Assembly (NCBI GenBank): GCA_027038835.1
Contig: JALWGC010000006.1
Coordinates: 1-64,000 of the forward strand
Length of the DNA stretch: 64,000 bases
Direction of reading: 5' to 3'
Origin: Helicobacteraceae bacterium
Lineage (GTDB): Bacteria > Campylobacterota > Campylobacteria > Campylobacterales > Sulfurimonadaceae
The translations under genes were made by a program, and so were the position numbers. Below, one piece after another: positions 27,206 to 35,113 of the stretch (position 1 is its first letter; every line of letters begins with the position of its first letter). The notes below the pieces were generated by a model, which did not search any database, had not been told where the DNA came from, and worked only from the letters and a program-made list of their open reading frames with translations.

Positions 27206-29544
27206 TCCAAAACCTGAATCGACATCAGTCTTTTTTCTATTTTGGCAAAAGAGATTTCATAGGCAAACGTTTCGTTGCTCTCTTTTGCCGCCGTCTCCAT
27301 TGCATTTGCCTCTTTTTGCACATCTTCTAAACGAAAGTTCCCCGAAGAGCCTTTGATGTTGTGAGCGAGCTTCGCGATAGATTGCAAATCTCTCTTTCGT
27401 ATCGCTTCTTGCAGTTGAGGAAGAATAGCGTCTCTTTTTTTCAAAAACACCCCAAGGAGCATTCCGAGTTCTTCTTCATTTAGTGCCAACTCTTTTAGTA
27501 GTTTGTGTTTCTCAAGCCCGATTAAACGCAGTCCGCTTTTACTTACGGTTTGTGTGTTTTTCGCAACCACGACGTCGATGCTTCTTTTTTGCGACAAGAA
27601 CTTTTTCAAAACGTTTTGAAACTCTTCCAAATCGATAGGTTTGCCTAAAAAATCGTCAAATCCGCTCTTTAGCGTGAACTCTTTGTCCCCTTTTATCACA
27701 TTCGCACTTACGGCACATATGGGAGTTTTCACCAAAGTATGTTGACGCTCGAAAGAGCGAATGGCTCGCAGCGCTTGCGTGCCGTCCATCCTTGGCATCT
27801 GTTCATCCATCAAAAGTAAGTCGTAGCGGTTTTTCTTGTACAACTCCACCGCTTCTTTACCATCCTCTGCGACATCACATTCAATGCCGAATTTAGCGAG
27901 AAAAACACACATAAGCTCTCTGTTTGCTTCATTATCATCGGCAACAAGTACTTTAGCATCGAAGCGTATTTGGTTGAAATCGCCAAAAGAGCTTTGTTTT
28001 CGCTCTACATCCATCGAAGCGGTATCGATAGCTTCCAGCGGTATCTTCACACCGAATCTACTTCCAAGACCGTAAATCGATTCGACGAAAATCTCGCCTC
28101 CCATCTGTTTTGCGAGCTGATAGGAGATAGAAAGCCCTAGACCCGTACCTGCATACACTCCGTTTTCTTGCTTTACCTGCATAAAAGCGTGAAAGATGTT
28201 TTGTAGATTTTCCTTTTTTATCCCTATACCGTTGTCGGTAACGTCAACTTCAAGCACTCCATCTTCGTACGAGACGCTATAGACTATTTTCCCCTCTTGC
28301 GAGGTAAATTTGACGGCATTGCTCAAAAAATTCGAAACTATCTGCTTGATACGTAAAATATCCCCATAGAGTATTTTTGGCATATTTTCATCGAAACGGG
28401 ATTCGATATGTATCTGTTTTTCGAGCGCCGATGCCTTGAAAAGTTCAAGCACGTTTTCCAGTTCTTCGTAAACGGAAAACTTCCTCGGTTCTATGACGAA
28501 TTCACCGCTTCTGATTTTGGAAAAATCGAGTATATCGTTGATGATACCAAGCAGATTTTCACCGCTACTTGCGATAACTTGGAGATATTTTTTGTGAACC
28601 GTGTCTTTTTCTTCATCCAAAAGAAGCGAAACGAAACCGAGTATGGCATTAAGCGGCGTACGGATTTCATGGGACATGTTGGAGAGAAAGTACTCTTTGG
28701 CTTCCGAAGCTTTGACCGCTTCTATACGCGCATCTATGAGCGTCGTCACGTCATATGCGATGACCATATATTCGATGTCGTTTTCGTAAGGGTTGAAAAT
28801 TCGCAGTATCGTCACTTGCAAATAAAAATACCCACCCTCTTTTTTTCTATTTTTTACGATCCCCTGATAGATACCGTTTTGTTCTATCTCGCTCCATATG
28901 TTCTCGCACCTCTCTTTTTGTGTTTCGTCGTAGCACAAAAAGTCGTAAGGTTTGCCTATGATTTCATCCGCATCGTATCCGCTAAGCTCCAAAAGCTTAC
29001 GATTGACATAATTGACATTTTGGGAAGAGTCGAGTTTATATACCAACGAGCTTTCATCTATCGCTTTTTTATATTCGCTCAAAAGCTCCATATTTTTGAT
29101 GATTTCTTGCTCTTTTGCATAAATGGTATCGCTGTAGTATTGCAAGATAGAAGAGAAGTTCCGATCGAAAATATGCGTTATGGCGTTGAAAACGTCTTGG
29201 GAAGCGAAATCGTTTTCGAAGCTGAAGTCTATCATGGAGCGTTTGAAATGGGTGCAAATCTCAAAAAGCTCTTGGGAGGAGATATCGACATCTTTGAGAA
29301 AATGCAAAAACTGCTCCATCACGGGACATTGACCTATTGTAACCTCTTCGGCTATCACTCTCATAAAATAATCGAACACTCCGTTTGCAAAACGCGTAAT
29401 GAAAAAGTTTTTCTCTATGGAGTGTTTTATAAAAATTTTCTCAACCGGGAAAAACGATACCCACTCTACTACTATCTCTTCTTTGGCGTTTTGAAATTTC
29501 TCCCAATAAGGCTGAAGTGCTTTTACATAATGTTTATCTTTCAT
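27202..29544 (-). CDS. cytosolic hybrid histidine kinase (PAS-HisKA-HATPase-REC-HPt)
   Basis: A 780-residue sensor kinase with no TM segment. Residues 1-150 form an all-helical domain (possibly a globin-like or novel sensor), then a PAS domain (about 155-275), HisKA with phospho-His292 ('FLSNMSHEIRTPLNA'), HATPase with 'DNGIGI' and 'GTGLGLSI' (about 395-505), a receiver with Asp580 ('LLLMDEQMPRMDG') and a C-terminal HPt with His728 ('LAHNIKGSSGN'). All phosphorelay residues are present. It starts 9 nt after the pseudo-deformylase membrane gene, downstream of sqr, suggesting sulfide- or redox-linked sensing. The final output regulator is not encoded here. Confidence 0.92.
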   Translation of the reverse strand: MKDKHYVKALQPYWEKFQNAKEEIVVEWVSFFPVEKIFIKHSIEKNFFITRFANGVFDYFMRVIAEEVTIGQCPVMEQFLHFLKDVDISSQELFEICTHFKRSMIDFSFENDFASQDVFNAITHIFDRNFSSILQYYSDTIYAKEQEIIKNMELLSEYKKAIDESSLVYKLDSSQNVNYVNRKLLELSGYDADEIIGKPYDFLCYDETQKERCENIWSEIEQNGIYQGIVKNRKKEGGYFYLQVTILRIFNPYENDIEYMVIAYDVTTLIDARIEAVKASEAKEYFLSNMSHEIRTPLNAILGFVSLLLDEEKDTVHKKYLQVIASSGENLLGIINDILDFSKIRSGEFVIEPRKFSVYEELENVLELFKASALEKQIHIESRFDENMPKILYGDILRIKQIVSNFLSNAVKFTSQEGKIVYSVSYEDGVLEVDVTDNGIGIKKENLQNIFHAFMQVKQENGVYAGTGLGLSISYQLAKQMGGEIFVESIYGLGSRFGVKIPLEAIDTASMDVERKQSSFGDFNQIRFDAKVLVADDNEANRELMCVFLAKFGIECDVAEDGKEAVELYKKNRYDLLLMDEQMPRMDGTQALRAIRSFERQHTLVKTPICAVSANVIKGDKEFTLKSGFDDFLGKPIDLEEFQNVLKKFLSQKRSIDVVVAKNTQTVSKSGLRLIGLEKHKLLKELALNEEELGMLLGVFLKKRDAILPQLQEAIRKRDLQSIAKLAHNIKGSSGNFRLEDVQKEANAMETAAKESNETFAYEISFAKIEKRLMSIQVLD

Positions 29545-29553
29545 ACAAGTATA

Positions 29554-30360
29554 TTACATAAAGTAATATGAAAGCAACATTATAACGGTCAATTTAACCA
29601 GTGAAATAGCTACGCTTCCTATAAAATTGCCCACTTGACAACTTGTACATTGCTTATAGATATGCCCTTCGTAAAGCCCGTAAAAAAAGTATGCTATGTT
29701 CAAACCGACTACACCAAAAGAGCTATAAAGCTGAACGTTCCACAACGTTTCTTTCAACGTATCGGAAACGAAAAAAGAAACGATGAAATTTACAATCATC
29801 AATGCAGTCAGTATATTCGCCCCAAGCATGAATTTATCGCGAACGAACGTTGTCGGACACACCCCTCCTACCGCTATATCGCTTTTGCCACCCAATTTCT
29901 CTTCAAAACGCTTTTTTTCTTCTGCGGAGAGTTTCGTCAAGAAATTACCACCGAACGTATAATCCACTTTACGCTGAATCACACGTGCGAGCTTCCCTTT
30001 TGCTTGTAGCGACTTGTCGTTACCCTTTCTGTCTTGATATACGACCGAAATATCGTTATAGCGTGCTACTTGAGCGCTAAGTCCGGGAAAATACGCCGTA
30101 CTCTCTTCTTCTACGGTTTTATCGCTATGGCGGATAATGCGCGGATTGACAAGTTCTATAAAATCCCCGTTTTCATCTTTGACTACGACGACATTGAAGT
30201 AGTTACCTATTTGAAATGCCGCAAGCCCATCTAAGTTGTTTTCTTTGATAGTATCTTTAAGATCGTCCAGCAAAGAAAACAACTCTTCGTCGAATTTTCT
30301 GACATTGACACCGAATTCAAGACTGGGTTGCTGTGGATATGTGATAATTTCGCGTACCAT
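29554..30360 (-). CDS. catalytically dead peptide-deformylase domain fused to a membrane domain
   Basis: A 268-residue protein. Residues 1-140 align with peptide deformylase: 'LDGLAAFQ' (43-50, motif GxGLAAxQ with Gln50 kept), 'LVNPRII', then 'EESTAYFPG' (85-93) where EGCLSxPG should be, and 'LARVIQRKVDY' (124-134) where QHEIDH should be. The metal Cys is Thr88, both metal His are Arg130 and Tyr134, and the catalytic Glu is Lys131, so it cannot be an active metal deformylase. The rest has three TM segments (about 177-197, 210-229, 246-267) with a CxxC (238-241) between the last two. It lies downstream of sqr and the 52-residue gene, 9 nt before the hybrid kinase. I infer a membrane sensor or ligand-binding module. 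Confidence 0.8.
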   Translation of the reverse strand: MVREIITYPQQPSLEFGVNVRKFDEELFSLLDDLKDTIKENNLDGLAAFQIGNYFNVVVVKDENGDFIELVNPRIIRHSDKTVEEESTAYFPGLSAQVARYNDISVVYQDRKGNDKSLQAKGKLARVIQRKVDYTFGGNFLTKLSAEEKKRFEEKLGGKSDIAVGGVCPTTFVRDKFMLGANILTALMIVNFIVSFFVSDTLKETLWNVQLYSSFGVVGLNIAYFFYGLYEGHIYKQCTSCQVGNFIGSVAISLVKLTVIMLLSYYFM

Positions 30361-30414
30361 ATTTTGTCACCTTTGAAAAGTTCGTGGATTGAATAGATGA
30401 AGAGAATGCGATAA

Positions 30415-30435
30415 ATCCGCACCTAAAGTGCGGAT
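30415..30435. terminator. stem-loop between the microprotein and pseudo-deformylase genes
   Basis: ATCCGCAC (30415-30422) and GTGCGGAT (30428-30435) form a perfect 8-bp stem with a 5-nt loop. No T-tract follows on the minus strand, so partial termination or mRNA processing that lowers expression of the two downstream genes relative to sqr is more likely than full termination. Confidence 0.5.
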
Positions 30436-30450
30436 AGGCTCGAATAGTTT

Positions 30451-30609
30451 TTAGTGGCTTTTGCCAACGACGATGATCATTTTGATGTTGATCACGACAA
30501 ATCGAATGAACTGCCAAATAAGGCAAGTTCTAAAAAAACGGGCTGTTTTCCCCGGAATCATAGTTGTGTTGAATTTCTCTTTTGCAAAGTTGAGTTCTTC
30601 TACTTTCAT
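30451..30609 (-). CDS. 52-residue membrane-associated microprotein downstream of sqr
   Basis: A short gene encoding 52 residues, starting at ATG 30609 with AGGAG(A) in front (30613-30620 region) and ending TAA at 30451. Sequence features: a charged N-terminus (MKVEELNFAKEKF), 'MIPGKTARFFRTC' with one Cys (29), and a hydrophobic, amphipathic helix 'LIWQFIRFVVINIKMIIVV' ending in GKSH. It is likely membrane-bound with a basic collar. It lies 25 nt after the sqr stop in the same operon. Function unknown; position suggests a partner of SQR or of the downstream membrane protein. Confidence 0.7.
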   Translation of the reverse strand: MKVEELNFAKEKFNTTMIPGKTARFFRTCLIWQFIRFVVINIKMIIVVGKSH

Positions 30610-30634
30610 TAGTTTCTCCTTTTTTCTCTTCTGC

Positions 30635-32104
30635 TTATTCAGGGATCATAGTCCAGCCCGGATTGAGCTTCGCTTTGTAAATGAACAGGTGATGCAAGAT
30701 ATGCTTGATCCAGTGACCCGCAAGACCGATTTCACCGAATGTATAGTCTGTATCACGACCGGTACCCGGATATTTATCAAAGTCAGGAACGACCGGGTAA
30801 ACCGTCATAGCCGCCGCTTGACCGTCTAAGATACCTTTACCGGCTGAAGCGACACAAGCCGCACCCATTTCCGCCATAGAAGCTTCATGCAAGTGAGCGT
30901 TTTCACCTTTTGTGATAAGATCGCAAACAGAGTGTGCAACCGCTTTACCGATAATACCAGAAGGCATACCCGTTCTTGGAGGTGTCGGGTTGATTACCGT
31001 ACCGTTAGGCGACTTTGCAGGTTTTGAGATGATGTGCGGAGGAGCGAACGCGATACCCGCTGCAAAGAGGTTTTTGTATGTCGGGTTTTGGTAAGTTCTC
31101 GGCCAATCACTCGCTTTCCACTCTTCGTAAGGTTTTGGAGTGTAATCCGCATCGACTTTCATAAAGCCGTTTGGTGCAAAAACGGTATCTGTAATATCGT
31201 TGCCGTCTTTGTCGTACGCTTTAAGCCCTACACCGGCAAACGGTGGAATAAGCATCGCGAAATCGAACTCTTCTTCACCCATGCTACCATCGAGAAGCTC
31301 GTAGTGAACTTTTCCGGCTTCTACTTTGTTTACATGCGCACCGATAATCCACTCGACATCTCTTTCTGCATAGAGCGACTCTGCAAACAGTCTGGAAGAA
31401 ACGACGTAACCGCCCACTTTCATGTGCAATCCGCCCATACCGAAGTCACCGAGGAACGGTTCGTTGGAAATCCACTTCAATTCGATGTTATCTCTCACAC
31501 CCGCTTTTCTCGCTTCGTGCTCGATGTTGAAGATGTACTCAAAAGCCGCACCTTGACATGTACACATACCGTGACCCGTACCGATAAGGATTTTTTGCTT
31601 TTCACCCGCTTTGGCTTTTTCGAAAACCTTTTTAAGCTCTTGAGAAGCATGCACCGCGTGGTCTGCAGTACAAACGGAGACGGTATGCTCACCTATTTGG
31701 CTCCCTTCACCAAGACCCGGAGTAGCACCGAAGTTGAGTTTCGGACCTGTCGCGTTGATAAGATAATCGAACTCGACCTCTTCTGTTTCACCGGCTTTGT
31801 TTTGACCGGTATATTCGATAGTTACGAAAGATTTTTCGTGATTTTCACCACCTTCTGGATGGATCGAAACAGCTTTTGCCTGCTTGTAAGTGATACCGCC
31901 TTTTTTGTAAACCGGCGCAAGTTCGAACGTAACGTCCTCACGTGTCATCTGACCGACACCGACCCAGATATTCGATGGAATCCAGTTCCATTTGGAGTTT
32001 GGAGTTACAACAACAACTTCGTGTTGAGAACCCAACCATTTCGCCGCGAATGTAGCTGCGGTATGACCTGCAACACCGCCACCAAGAACAACTAATCGTG
32101 CCAT
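30635..32104 (-). CDS. sqr: sulfide:quinone oxidoreductase family flavoprotein
   Basis: A 489-residue FAD enzyme that oxidises sulfide and reduces the membrane quinone pool. Features: N-terminal dinucleotide fold 'VVLGGGVAGHTAA' (residues 5-17), 'FDYLINATGPKLNFG', redox-candidate cysteines Cys145 ('VSVCTADHA') and Cys181/Cys183 ('GMCTCQG'), 'NLFAAGIAF' (second FAD motif), and an amphipathic C-terminus ('HWIKHILHHLFIYK') for membrane attachment. There is no signal peptide, as in known SQRs. It heads the leftward operon with the microprotein, pseudo-deformylase and hybrid kinase. The SQR subtype cannot be assigned here; flavocytochrome-like or other sulfur-oxidising homologues are the alternative. 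Confidence 0.88.
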   Translation of the reverse strand: MARLVVLGGGVAGHTAATFAAKWLGSQHEVVVVTPNSKWNWIPSNIWVGVGQMTREDVTFELAPVYKKGGITYKQAKAVSIHPEGGENHEKSFVTIEYTGQNKAGETEEVEFDYLINATGPKLNFGATPGLGEGSQIGEHTVSVCTADHAVHASQELKKVFEKAKAGEKQKILIGTGHGMCTCQGAAFEYIFNIEHEARKAGVRDNIELKWISNEPFLGDFGMGGLHMKVGGYVVSSRLFAESLYAERDVEWIIGAHVNKVEAGKVHYELLDGSMGEEEFDFAMLIPPFAGVGLKAYDKDGNDITDTVFAPNGFMKVDADYTPKPYEEWKASDWPRTYQNPTYKNLFAAGIAFAPPHIISKPAKSPNGTVINPTPPRTGMPSGIIGKAVAHSVCDLITKGENAHLHEASMAEMGAACVASAGKGILDGQAAAMTVYPVVPDFDKYPGTGRDTDYTFGEIGLAGHWIKHILHHLFIYKAKLNPGWTMIPE

Positions 32105-32137
32105 ATATTTTTCCTCATATTGAAATATATCAGGTTT

Positions 32138-32143
32138 ATTATA
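32138..32143 (-). promoter_or_regulatory. -10 box of the sqr operon
   Basis: A perfect TATAAT on the minus strand lies 34 nt before the sqr ATG, in a very AT-rich 125-bp gap after pepN. The A/T runs (32182-32220) upstream of it could act as an UP element. Confidence 0.5.
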
Positions 32144-32229
32144 ATCAAAAAAGCGTTAATTTCTAACTATAAATCCAAAAAACTTTAATTTTTTTTAAAT
32201 TTTTTCGATAATGTTTCATTTTATCACAT

Positions 32230-34782
32230 TCAATCGGCAAGCGTTTTCGAAATTATCTCGTATGTATTATCAGAGCTTATATTGTCCATAATATTTTTTA
32301 ATTCTTTCTCGATTATCGCCCTATTTTCCCCACCAAGTTTTCTATATAGCTTGAAGCTTCCCGAAAGTGCCGCTGCCATTTGTGGATTTATAGCATCTAT
32401 CTCTTCGATTTTTTTCGCAATGAAGCTGTATCCGCTTCCGTCTTTTTTATGAAACTGTTTAAGGTTTCTTGCAAACGCTCCATAAAGTGCACGCACGAGA
32501 TTCGGCACTTCTTTGTCGAACGCTTTGTCCTTTTCAAGCTCTATGATACGACTCAACACGAATTCGTTGTCAAGTGAAGCCAAAATGGAGAAGTATTTCA
32601 CCATCAAAAGTTGGTTGTCGCTGTAACGGTCGTAAAAATCATCGAACATCGCTTTGGCTTGGATATGGTCTATAGAGTCGAGCACTTTGAGTGCCGTAAG
32701 TTTGTCACCCATCGCTTTTGAACTGAAATACTGCTCTTTTGCAAGATTGAAAACCGCTTCGGTTTTCAACACCCCAAGCATCTCCAAAGCGAAGTTTTTC
32801 AAAGCTCTTCTACCCCTTGCTTCTTTTGTCTGCTCGTTGTTGTTTGGCTCATGATTATCTTTATATAATACATAAAGCTCTTTTTCGTAACGTAAAGCTA
32901 CCGTTTTTTCAAGCTTTTCAAGCGCGTTTGCATATACTTCTATGTCCACATCTTCTTTATCGGCAATGACGCTAGTCAAAGATGGAAGTTCAAGCAGCAA
33001 TGCCAAAAAGAGCGGTTCGATATCGCTTGTAAGAATCTCACCGTAGAGGGAAACGAACGCTTCGTCCACCTCATCGCCATCGACGATTTTTGCAACCGTC
33101 TCCAAACCAAACTGTGTCAACGCTTCGTACTTGGCAAAGCCGTTATGCTCGAATCTGGCTATATTTGCATAATCGGCTTGAAAACGCACGATTATCGGTG
33201 CACTGAAATCGCGGTTGAGCGAAACAAGCGGTTTTGCATCGAAACCTTCGAAACAAAACGACTCTTTCTTTTTACTAATGGTAAGCGTTCTTTCCTCTTT
33301 GAGTTCCCCATCTTGGGTAAAAAGCGCTATTTTCAACGGATAATACATCTCACGCTGCTCTTTTCCCTCAACGCTTTTTGGAATTATTTGTGTACAAGTG
33401 AGTGTAAGCGTACCCTCTTCGAACACTTCTTCGACTTCAAGCTTCGGCGTGCCGCTTTGGTCGTACCAAAGGCGAAACTGTGTCAAATCGATTCCGCTTC
33501 CTTCTTCCATAGAACATAAAAAGTCCTCCGTCGTTACCGCTTTGCCGTCGTATCGCTCGAAATAAACATCCATCCCTTTTCTAAACCCCTCTTCACCTAA
33601 AAGGGTATGCACCATGCGTATAACTTCCGCACCTTTTTCATAGACGGTCGCGGTGTAGAAGTTGTTCATCGAAATATAGCTTTTTGGCTGAATGGGATGC
33701 GCCATAGGGGATGCGTCTTCGACGAACTGGCGTTCGCGCAACGCTTTGACATCTTCTATGCGCTGTACGTCGTAGGAGTTCATGTCGGCACTGAAACACT
33801 GGTCACGAAAAACGGTAAGCCCCTCTTTGAGTGTCAGCTGAAACCAGTCGCGGCAAGTGATGCGGTTGCCTGTCCAGTTATGGAAGTATTCATGTGCTAT
33901 TACCGACTCTATCCCCATAAAATCACGATCGGTACCCACTTCGTTATCGGCAAGTACGTAAGCGGAATTGAAGATATTCAACCCCTTGTTCTCCATCGCA
34001 CCCATGTTGAAGCTATCCACCGCGACGATGTTGTAGATTTCAAGGTCGTATTCTCTGCCGTATTTCTCTTCGTCCCACCGCATCGCACGTTTGAGCGAAT
34101 CCATGGCGTAGTGGCATCTGCTTTCGTTCCCTTTATCGGTATAGATGTTCAACTCCACAACATTGCCGCTTTTTGTAACGAAGGTATCGCCAATACTGCC
34201 TAAATCTCCTGCAACGAGCGCGAAAAGATAGCTCGGTTTTGGAAACGGGTCGTTCCATGTAACTTCAAGTTTGTTCCCTATCTCCCTTTGCTCTTTTTTG
34301 TTTCCGTTACTGAGCAGAACGGGAAAACGCTTTTTATCCGCCATTATGGTTACGGTGTATTTCGCCATCACGTCGGGACGGTCTATAAAAGGGGTTATAC
34401 GTCTGAACCCTTCCGGCTCACACTGTGTACAGAGTATTTCACCCGATTTGTACAGCCCCTCGAGCTCCGTATTTTTATATGGGTATATTCTATTTTTTAT
34501 CGTCAATTCGAACGCATCGAAAACATCTTTGACTATCAAACGCTCCCCATCCACTACGAAACGCTCCTGCTCCAACTCCACACCGTTTATGTAAATCTTG
34601 TGCAACTCCAAATCGAGCGTATCGAGCACCAAATCGTTTGCATCGTTATTTTGACGCCGTATCTGCATGACATTTAGAACATCGACATACTCATCTTCTA
34701 TCACAAAGTCCAAATCGACCTGTGTAACGGTAAAATCACTTGGTTTGTAATCTTTTAAAAATTTCTCTTTCGGCTTTGGCAT
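32230..34782 (-). CDS. pepN: aminopeptidase N
   Basis: Zinc aminopeptidase of family M1 (proteobacterial PepN clade), 850 residues, cytosolic peptide degradation. It has the exopeptidase motif 'GAMENKGLN' and the zinc site 'VIAHEYFHNWTGNRITCRDWFQL' region (HEXXH plus the downstream Glu in 'LKEGLTVFRD'), with the long C-terminal helical domain complete. It is preceded on its upstream side by the 268-bp inverted-repeat element, which therefore sits in its promoter region. Confidence 0.96.
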   Translation of the reverse strand: MPKPKEKFLKDYKPSDFTVTQVDLDFVIEDEYVDVLNVMQIRRQNNDANDLVLDTLDLELHKIYINGVELEQERFVVDGERLIVKDVFDAFELTIKNRIYPYKNTELEGLYKSGEILCTQCEPEGFRRITPFIDRPDVMAKYTVTIMADKKRFPVLLSNGNKKEQREIGNKLEVTWNDPFPKPSYLFALVAGDLGSIGDTFVTKSGNVVELNIYTDKGNESRCHYAMDSLKRAMRWDEEKYGREYDLEIYNIVAVDSFNMGAMENKGLNIFNSAYVLADNEVGTDRDFMGIESVIAHEYFHNWTGNRITCRDWFQLTLKEGLTVFRDQCFSADMNSYDVQRIEDVKALRERQFVEDASPMAHPIQPKSYISMNNFYTATVYEKGAEVIRMVHTLLGEEGFRKGMDVYFERYDGKAVTTEDFLCSMEEGSGIDLTQFRLWYDQSGTPKLEVEEVFEEGTLTLTCTQIIPKSVEGKEQREMYYPLKIALFTQDGELKEERTLTISKKKESFCFEGFDAKPLVSLNRDFSAPIIVRFQADYANIARFEHNGFAKYEALTQFGLETVAKIVDGDEVDEAFVSLYGEILTSDIEPLFLALLLELPSLTSVIADKEDVDIEVYANALEKLEKTVALRYEKELYVLYKDNHEPNNNEQTKEARGRRALKNFALEMLGVLKTEAVFNLAKEQYFSSKAMGDKLTALKVLDSIDHIQAKAMFDDFYDRYSDNQLLMVKYFSILASLDNEFVLSRIIELEKDKAFDKEVPNLVRALYGAFARNLKQFHKKDGSGYSFIAKKIEEIDAINPQMAAALSGSFKLYRKLGGENRAIIEKELKNIMDNISSDNTYEIISKTLAD

Positions 34783-34798
34783 ATTTCAATCCTCAATA

Positions 34799-35066
34799 AC
34801 TGACCTTACGCACCATATCGCACACTTAGTGATTTTTGCGATATGTGAGTGCAAGACACACCGACGAAGCATAGCCGTAGCTACGCCGAGGAGGTGTAAC
34901 GAAGCAATCGCGTGTCGCAAAAACCACCCAAAGGGCGGAAAGATAGGCATCATACTGACTTCGTTGGAAAACCTTCAGCGTAGCTACGGCTACGATGAAG
35001 AACTTCCGCCTTGCATTATGACGCCTCTCCTTTCGCTCAGTGTGTGATATGGTGCGTAAGGTCAGT
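34799..35066. mobile_element. 268-bp MITE-like element with 28-bp terminal inverted repeats
   Basis: The 331-bp gap between pepN and the phosphomannomutase gene has no gene. It holds a bounded element: 34799-34826 and 35039-35066 are inverted copies matching at 27 of 28 positions (starting ACTGACCTTACGC). Inside, 34872-34886 and 34978-34992 are a perfect 15-bp inverted repeat at equal distance (73/74 nt) from the two ends, and CATATCGC (34813-34820) faces GCGATATG (34838-34845). GGCGGAA and AGGCxTCATA motifs also recur inverted. The whole could fold as a long interrupted hairpin. No transposase or ORF is present. CAAT occurs near both edges, but a clean target duplication is not resolved. Confidence 0.75.
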
Positions 35067-35113
35067 CAATTTTTTCGCTATAATACCACGAAAATTTTAA
35101 ATGTGGGAAAAGT

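Noticed and set aside
28408-29571. 387-codon plus-strand frame
   Set aside because: Antisense to the hybrid histidine kinase, whose PAS/HisKA/HATPase/REC/HPt residues are all readable; the antisense translation is Phe/Ile/Arg-rich noise.
31034-32095. 353-codon plus-strand frame
   Set aside because: Antisense to sqr; no motif, and sqr is well supported by its FAD-binding and Cys motifs.
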